Shown one piece after another: positions 61,201 through 64,000 of a stretch of 64,000 bases of DNA (positions are counted from its first letter, which is position 1; each line of letters starts with the position of its first letter). A program made the translations under genes and the position numbers. The stretch is from CAZUYC01 sp964624475 (GTDB lineage: Bacteria > Myxococcota_A > UBA9160 > SMWR01). The stretch spans positions 163,750 through 227,749 of the forward strand of contig CAZUYC010000042.1 of the NCBI GenBank assembly GCA_964624475.1, written 5' to 3'. The notes below the pieces were generated by a model. It did no database searches. It was given only the letters and a program-made list of their open reading frames with translations, and was not told the DNA's origin.

Positions 61201-62935
61201 CGGCTGCGGGCCCTTCTTCGGCACGCGCTGCGACTCCTCGCGCATCGATCGCGTGCAGCTGAGGAGCTTCCCGCCGGGGACGGGCGTGGGCTTCCCCGAG
61301 GGCGGCGGCATCGACTTCCTGAACACCGAGGCGAGCGCCCTCACGCAGTCGTGGCCGGGCGTCCCGGGGACCGTGGACGGATGGACCACGACGTCGCGGA
61401 CGCTCACCGCCACGAGCACCGAGCGCCTGATCCAGCCCGGCACGATCGGCTTCTCGAACCAGTCCTACTGCACCCGCTACGATCCGAGCAGCGGCCTCGC
61501 CAACGACTTCGGGCTCGTGCGCCTGCCGGGCTGCCGGGGCATCTCGAAGTTGCTGACCCAGGATCTGGCGGGCCTCGACCCGGGCGACCCCATCGAGTTC
61601 CTCTTCGAGAAGGGCTACACGCCGCTGGTCGACGGCTGCGTGCTCGGCGTCTCGAATCCGAACGACGCGAACAGCCGCAGCGTCGCCATCGACGGGCACC
61701 CCGTGATCGCGCGGAAGATCCGCGACGGCGTGAGCTTCGACCCGAACGACGTCGGGGGCACCACGGAGGACATCACCCCCACGCTGAACCTGACCTGCGG
61801 CGGACTGGCGGGGGGGGCCTTCGGTGGGAGCTCGACGCGGATCGGGGTGCCGAACTACGCGAGCTCCTCCCTGTTCCGGCCCTTCGCGCAGACGGCGTGG
61901 CACCTGCTCGCCGAGTGCAGGACCTGGGAGGAGGCCCACAACCCGAGCGACGGGGTGCGTCGCTGCGACTTCAGCAACCGCGACTTCGAGTCGGAGTTCA
62001 TCGCCGGCACGGCCCAGATCTTCAGCAACGAGATGGCGGTCTTCTCCTGGAACTTCCTGATGTTCCTGGTGCTCGCCAGCTGCGACTCGGTGCGCGGCGG
62101 CGACAATCTCTCGGACCCCGACTGCTACGATCCGCGACCCGCCGGCGTGCAGGGCGTCGGAAACGCGACCTGGGCGCCCGACCGCTGCTCGCTGGCCGCG
62201 CCCCAGTACTGCCGCAACGTGAAGGGGTTCCTGTCGGTCGCGGGGCTCCAGCGCAACACCGAGCTCGCCGGAGGCAACCCGGAGCATGGCCGGCTCGACT
62301 TCGTCTGGCACAGCGGCGGCGAGCTCATGCTCGAGTACGCCCGGCGCAACGTCTTCGGCTTCTCGGCGGACTTCGCCGAGGACCTGACGAAGACCAACTG
62401 GGGCATGGAGTTCACCTGGTTCTCGGACGTTCCCTTCGTGAACAACGACAACTTCTACAACGTCTCCGACTCCCAGATCCTGAATCTCACGCTCTCGGTC
62501 GACCGGCCGACCTTCATCAATTTCCTGAACGCGAACCGGACCTTCTTCGTCAACAGCCAGTGGTTCTTCCAGTACCTCACCGGCTACCAGGGGGGTGGGT
62601 TCACCGGGAACGGGCCCTTCAACGTGCTCTTCACGGTGGCGGTCTTCACCGGCTACTTCCAGGACCGCCTGAACCCGCAGTGGGTCTTCGTCTACGACTT
62701 CGGCTCGCGCAGCGGCGGCGTCCTGCCGTCGCTGGGCTACCGCTTCACCGAGAACTTCTCGGCGACGGTGGGTGCCACCTTCATCACCGGTCACTACCAA
62801 CCGGCAGCCATGGGCATCAACCAGTTCTCGGCGAGTTCCGACACGCAGGTGGGAGATCGGATCTACGTCGAGAACGGCCTCTCCGCCGCACGCGACCTCG
62901 ACAGCTTCTTCTTCCGGCTGCGATACACGTTCTGA
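58250..62935 (+). CDS. DUF1302 family outer-membrane protein, very large
   Basis: Predicted outer-membrane beta-barrel of 1561 residues. It has a signal peptide (LARILAAWAGSAAFALWSPSAGA), starts the mature part with FDGRVQLHGFGEIQTRAI, and ends LDSFFFRLRYTF, with a terminal Phe as recognised by the BAM machine. DUF1302-type segments include YYTKEFKEGYLDMEFLDSRL, then WIRLGKQNIVWGKTELFRTTD, and the final strands (WVFVYDFGSRSGGVLPSLGY). The central part has long Asn/Pro/Gly-rich inserts and an EF-hand-like DSNGDGIFDAG. DUF1302 partners with DUF1329, here convergent downstream; the pair is often linked to RND/MMPL transport of hydrophobic compounds. The ATG has GAGGAGGG close upstream. Confidence 0.85.
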   Translation: MTGSLGRAGRGLARILAAWAGSAAFALWSPSAGAFEAFDGRVQLHGFGEIQTRAIAQDYAQDLDLVQWYNVLSVELETDILPDGWGPFDLLSSYVRIEGRYDCVWTRGCGTMRSADSFGDRANKLPRRLADALDEDFGGQIDANAQSEPPGTPRRNPDHRVSPLGVFETVTNPTPAQNPACATPPFGVSPNFCYNPNVATSAANRPTRLVVRKRKGFPGFDTLADLEGADAILGPNTVQNTPEDDPFNYLFEPIKDFRWTFRDKRGPLGGTGRTQIMGPWLPKNFVKSLAVLSDRANPFRGPRTPTGNGLVRIVLPDGSVVQQGSRMNEPFSYRWSQLDDQRRALFPPGIVPPLVLPYGFDAVDPRIASDSNGDGIFDAGQAFATVFDYPVGGAVRSLANELPRVLPFGGDFTGIIPCEAPDVAPQSNAQAQIANGNTAGCWTNVFGGMLPPAGTPRGLNIANTGGRGELPLRPAPDTSNLEAFQTAAAQGIFYPTQGLQQALAEAGGDFDNHFYNFRQAERAWNRGYSQYYTKEFKEGYLDMEFLDSRLWIRLGKQNIVWGKTELFRTTDQFNPQDLALASLPSLEESRTALFAIRGVYSLYDVGPLQDVRLEFAANFDHVTAADIGACGEPFTPDLVCSLTLGLEFHGLTGIGIAGVERPPNPWDDIKGLEFGGRIEFRWDRFSVAIADFYGYNDFPHPDPIFFYERNVDTVSGRPLVAEGLRGPVNTGRCRQGTASWERAQTLTYPVGTLNNGLPNTVGPPIRESGDPDAPPTPGTVPYWNALAPMMGGLGVGTDPACLKPGGVAGGANANLLDVATGTYNAPFEGARPSPQNALEFHYANQQIFSFLCLGTVTIAASVDGTSCAWTVFGSPNPLVGAPPTGPGTILSEVFSATFAGEASSAITGNGGLLSIIQTNQKGAFTVPVPLRPANRDLSDGVNTSLGAIFRNVPAGNPERAYTPDSQFNLLSLDSIMTAQQRALLGCGPFFGTRCDSSRIDRVQLRSFPPGTGVGFPEGGGIDFLNTEASALTQSWPGVPGTVDGWTTTSRTLTATSTERLIQPGTIGFSNQSYCTRYDPSSGLANDFGLVRLPGCRGISKLLTQDLAGLDPGDPIEFLFEKGYTPLVDGCVLGVSNPNDANSRSVAIDGHPVIARKIRDGVSFDPNDVGGTTEDITPTLNLTCGGLAGGAFGGSSTRIGVPNYASSSLFRPFAQTAWHLLAECRTWEEAHNPSDGVRRCDFSNRDFESEFIAGTAQIFSNEMAVFSWNFLMFLVLASCDSVRGGDNLSDPDCYDPRPAGVQGVGNATWAPDRCSLAAPQYCRNVKGFLSVAGLQRNTELAGGNPEHGRLDFVWHSGGELMLEYARRNVFGFSADFAEDLTKTNWGMEFTWFSDVPFVNNDNFYNVSDSQILNLTLSVDRPTFINFLNANRTFFVNSQWFFQYLTGYQGGGFTGNGPFNVLFTVAVFTGYFQDRLNPQWVFVYDFGSRSGGVLPSLGYRFTENFSATVGATFITGHYQPAAMGINQFSASSDTQVGDRIYVENGLSAARDLDSFFFRLRYTF

Positions 62936-62985
62936 GCTGACAGCGCTGAGCGAAGGGCCGGTGGCCTCGAGGCCGCCGGCCCTGC

Positions 62986-64000
62986 TCAGCGCCCCTTCAG
63001 CAGCGCATCCGTCGAGGTCAGCCGGCGCTGCTCCTTCGCGTCGAGCGGTAGCGAGCGCACGTCGTAGGACTCGCGCAGCCAACCGCTGCCGCCGCCGGCC
63101 GCGTAGTAGAAGCTGGCGGCGACGGGGTCGAAGACGTTCGCCATATCGCCATTCGGCCAGGCCGGGTAGTCGGGACGATCGCCGCTGTAGCTGTGGACGA
63201 GCACGCCGACGTCGAGCAGCAGGCCGTCCTTGCGCCGCGTGATCATGAACAGCGGCTGCTGCGTCTGGTAGTCGACCCAGAACGTGACGCGCGCGATGTC
63301 CGAGAAAGGACGCAGCGCCTGGCCCTCGATCACCACCGCGTAGCGCACGTCCCAGCGGTCGCTTGCGACCGAGAGGCCGAAGGGGCCGTAGTTGCGGTCC
63401 GGGTTCAGCGGCCAGCCGACGGAGTTGCCGTTCAGCGGCGCGAGAACCTCGCGCGTCCCGAGCAGCCGCCAGCGGTACGCGTTGGGCCGCAGCGCGAGGC
63501 CCGTGAGGCCGCGCTCGATCGCCTCCGACACGGGGATCGACAGCACCGCGCTCGGCTCGATCACCTGGATTCCGGCACCGTACTCGCCCCCTCCTTGCGT
63601 GTACGGAACCGCGCCCGCGCCTTGATTGCCCATCACGCGGTAACGCGGCATGTACAGCCCATCCACCCAGGGCGAGGCCGCACGCCGCGACCTCCGGATC
63701 TCCGGCACGTAGACGAAGGTGTCGTCCGGCTCGCTGAAGTCGGTCTCCGTGTCGCGCGGGCGGATCTGGCGCCAGGCGAGTCGGCGCGCGTCGAACGGCT
63801 CGTCGAAGTTGCCGCCGGCGACCCAGAGCGACTTCTTCGACTCCGGCACCTGGAACTCGCTCGCGCCGAGGTCCGCGCGGTGCGCCGTCTTCAAGTAGAA
63901 GAAGCTCCCGAGGTAGGTCTGCGGGCTGGTCTTGATGCTGCGGCCGTCGGGCAAGTCGACGAGCCGAAAGGAGCCGATCGGACCGGCGCCGCGATCGCGA
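62986..64000 (-). CDS. DUF1329 family protein (5' end beyond window)
   Basis: Outer-membrane lipoprotein-sorting-like protein of the DUF1329 family; about 338 residues are visible and the N-terminus lies past the right edge. Typical stretches are TYLGSFFYLKTAHRADLGA, the FVYVPEIRRSRRAA region, the RYRVMGNQGAGAV segment, and the LolA-like second half (VIEGQALRPFSDIARVTFWV, DYQTQQPLFMITRRKDG). It is a LolA/LolB-like half-barrel probably carrying a hydrophobic ligand or lipoprotein in the periplasm. It stands beside and convergent to DUF1302, 50 bases apart. Confidence 0.85.
   Translation of the reverse strand, partial: RDRGAGPIGSFRLVDLPDGRSIKTSPQTYLGSFFYLKTAHRADLGASEFQVPESKKSLWVAGGNFDEPFDARRLAWRQIRPRDTETDFSEPDDTFVYVPEIRRSRRAASPWVDGLYMPRYRVMGNQGAGAVPYTQGGGEYGAGIQVIEPSAVLSIPVSEAIERGLTGLALRPNAYRWRLLGTREVLAPLNGNSVGWPLNPDRNYGPFGLSVASDRWDVRYAVVIEGQALRPFSDIARVTFWVDYQTQQPLFMITRRKDGLLLDVGVLVHSYSGDRPDYPAWPNGDMANVFDPVAASFYYAAGGGSGWLRESYDVRSLPLDAKEQRRLTSTDALLKGR

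Noticed and set aside
55154..63082. Minus-strand open frame of over 2600 codons opposite topB and the DUF1302 gene
   Set aside because: Composition is Arg/Glu/Leu/Val-rich without any domain, and both opposite-strand genes have clear families. It is a by-product of high GC in the third codon position.

Overview
The window comes from a very GC-rich, Gram-negative bacterium. The evidence for a Gram-negative cell is a lipid A modification (arn) operon, an outer-membrane beta-barrel of the DUF1302 type beside its usual DUF1329 partner, and several lipoprotein signal peptides. LL-diaminopimelate aminotransferase, the DUF1302/DUF1329 pair, a 13E12-like HNH protein and heavy use of GTG starts would fit a deltaproteobacterial, myxococcal or Binatota-like lineage. 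That placement is inference; no rRNA or other taxonomic marker was seen.

Region 1 (1-8520, all minus strand) is a defence module in the order hsdM, abiEi, abiEii, hsdS, fic, hsdR. It is a type I restriction-modification system with a Fic AMPylase-like gene and an AbiE toxin-antitoxin pair inside it. The AbiE antitoxin and its promoter/operator look intact, but the toxin has lost its middle and is frameshifted. A phased array of five 10-bp repeats fills the fic-hsdR gap, and hsdS carries an in-frame 30-bp direct repeat. hsdR runs off the left edge.

Region 2 (8520-17404) holds an HNH endonuclease-like protein with a duplicated helical module, a short minus-strand operon (molybdopterin oxidoreductase, acetyltransferase, glycosyltransferase), the translation factor EttA, and an unrecognised near-leaderless two-gene unit followed by a hairpin-rich gap.

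Region 3 (17405-31962) is mostly housekeeping and accessory metabolism: a TPR lipoprotein, EgtB, an rRNA methyltransferase, DUF4404, SRPBCC, VOC, amidohydrolase, OsmC and TSUP proteins, and three large GT-C membrane glycosyltransferase-like proteins. A perfect 40-bp inverted repeat lies between osmC and the TSUP gene.

Region 4 (32015-42030, minus strand) runs response regulator, histidine kinase, arnB, arnC, formyltransferase, decarboxylase, arnT, arnD, then dapL. This is a complete set for making L-Ara4N and transferring it to lipid A, with ArnA split into two genes. All arn junctions are 4-base stop/start overlaps. A CusRS-type two-component system sits directly upstream.

Region 5 (42196-64000) has an AGPS-like flavoprotein, a mono-haem protein, a phosphatase lipoprotein, an NDP-forming acyl-CoA synthetase, an SGNH hydrolase, exonuclease III, arginine decarboxylase, HisRS, an FG-GAP lipoprotein, topoisomerase III, and the convergent DUF1302/DUF1329 pair, the latter cut by the right edge.

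A dispersed intergenic repeat (core CAGCGAGCCGCAGGCGAGCG) occurs at least eight times between genes. No rRNA, tRNA, CRISPR array, prophage or transposase gene was recognised.
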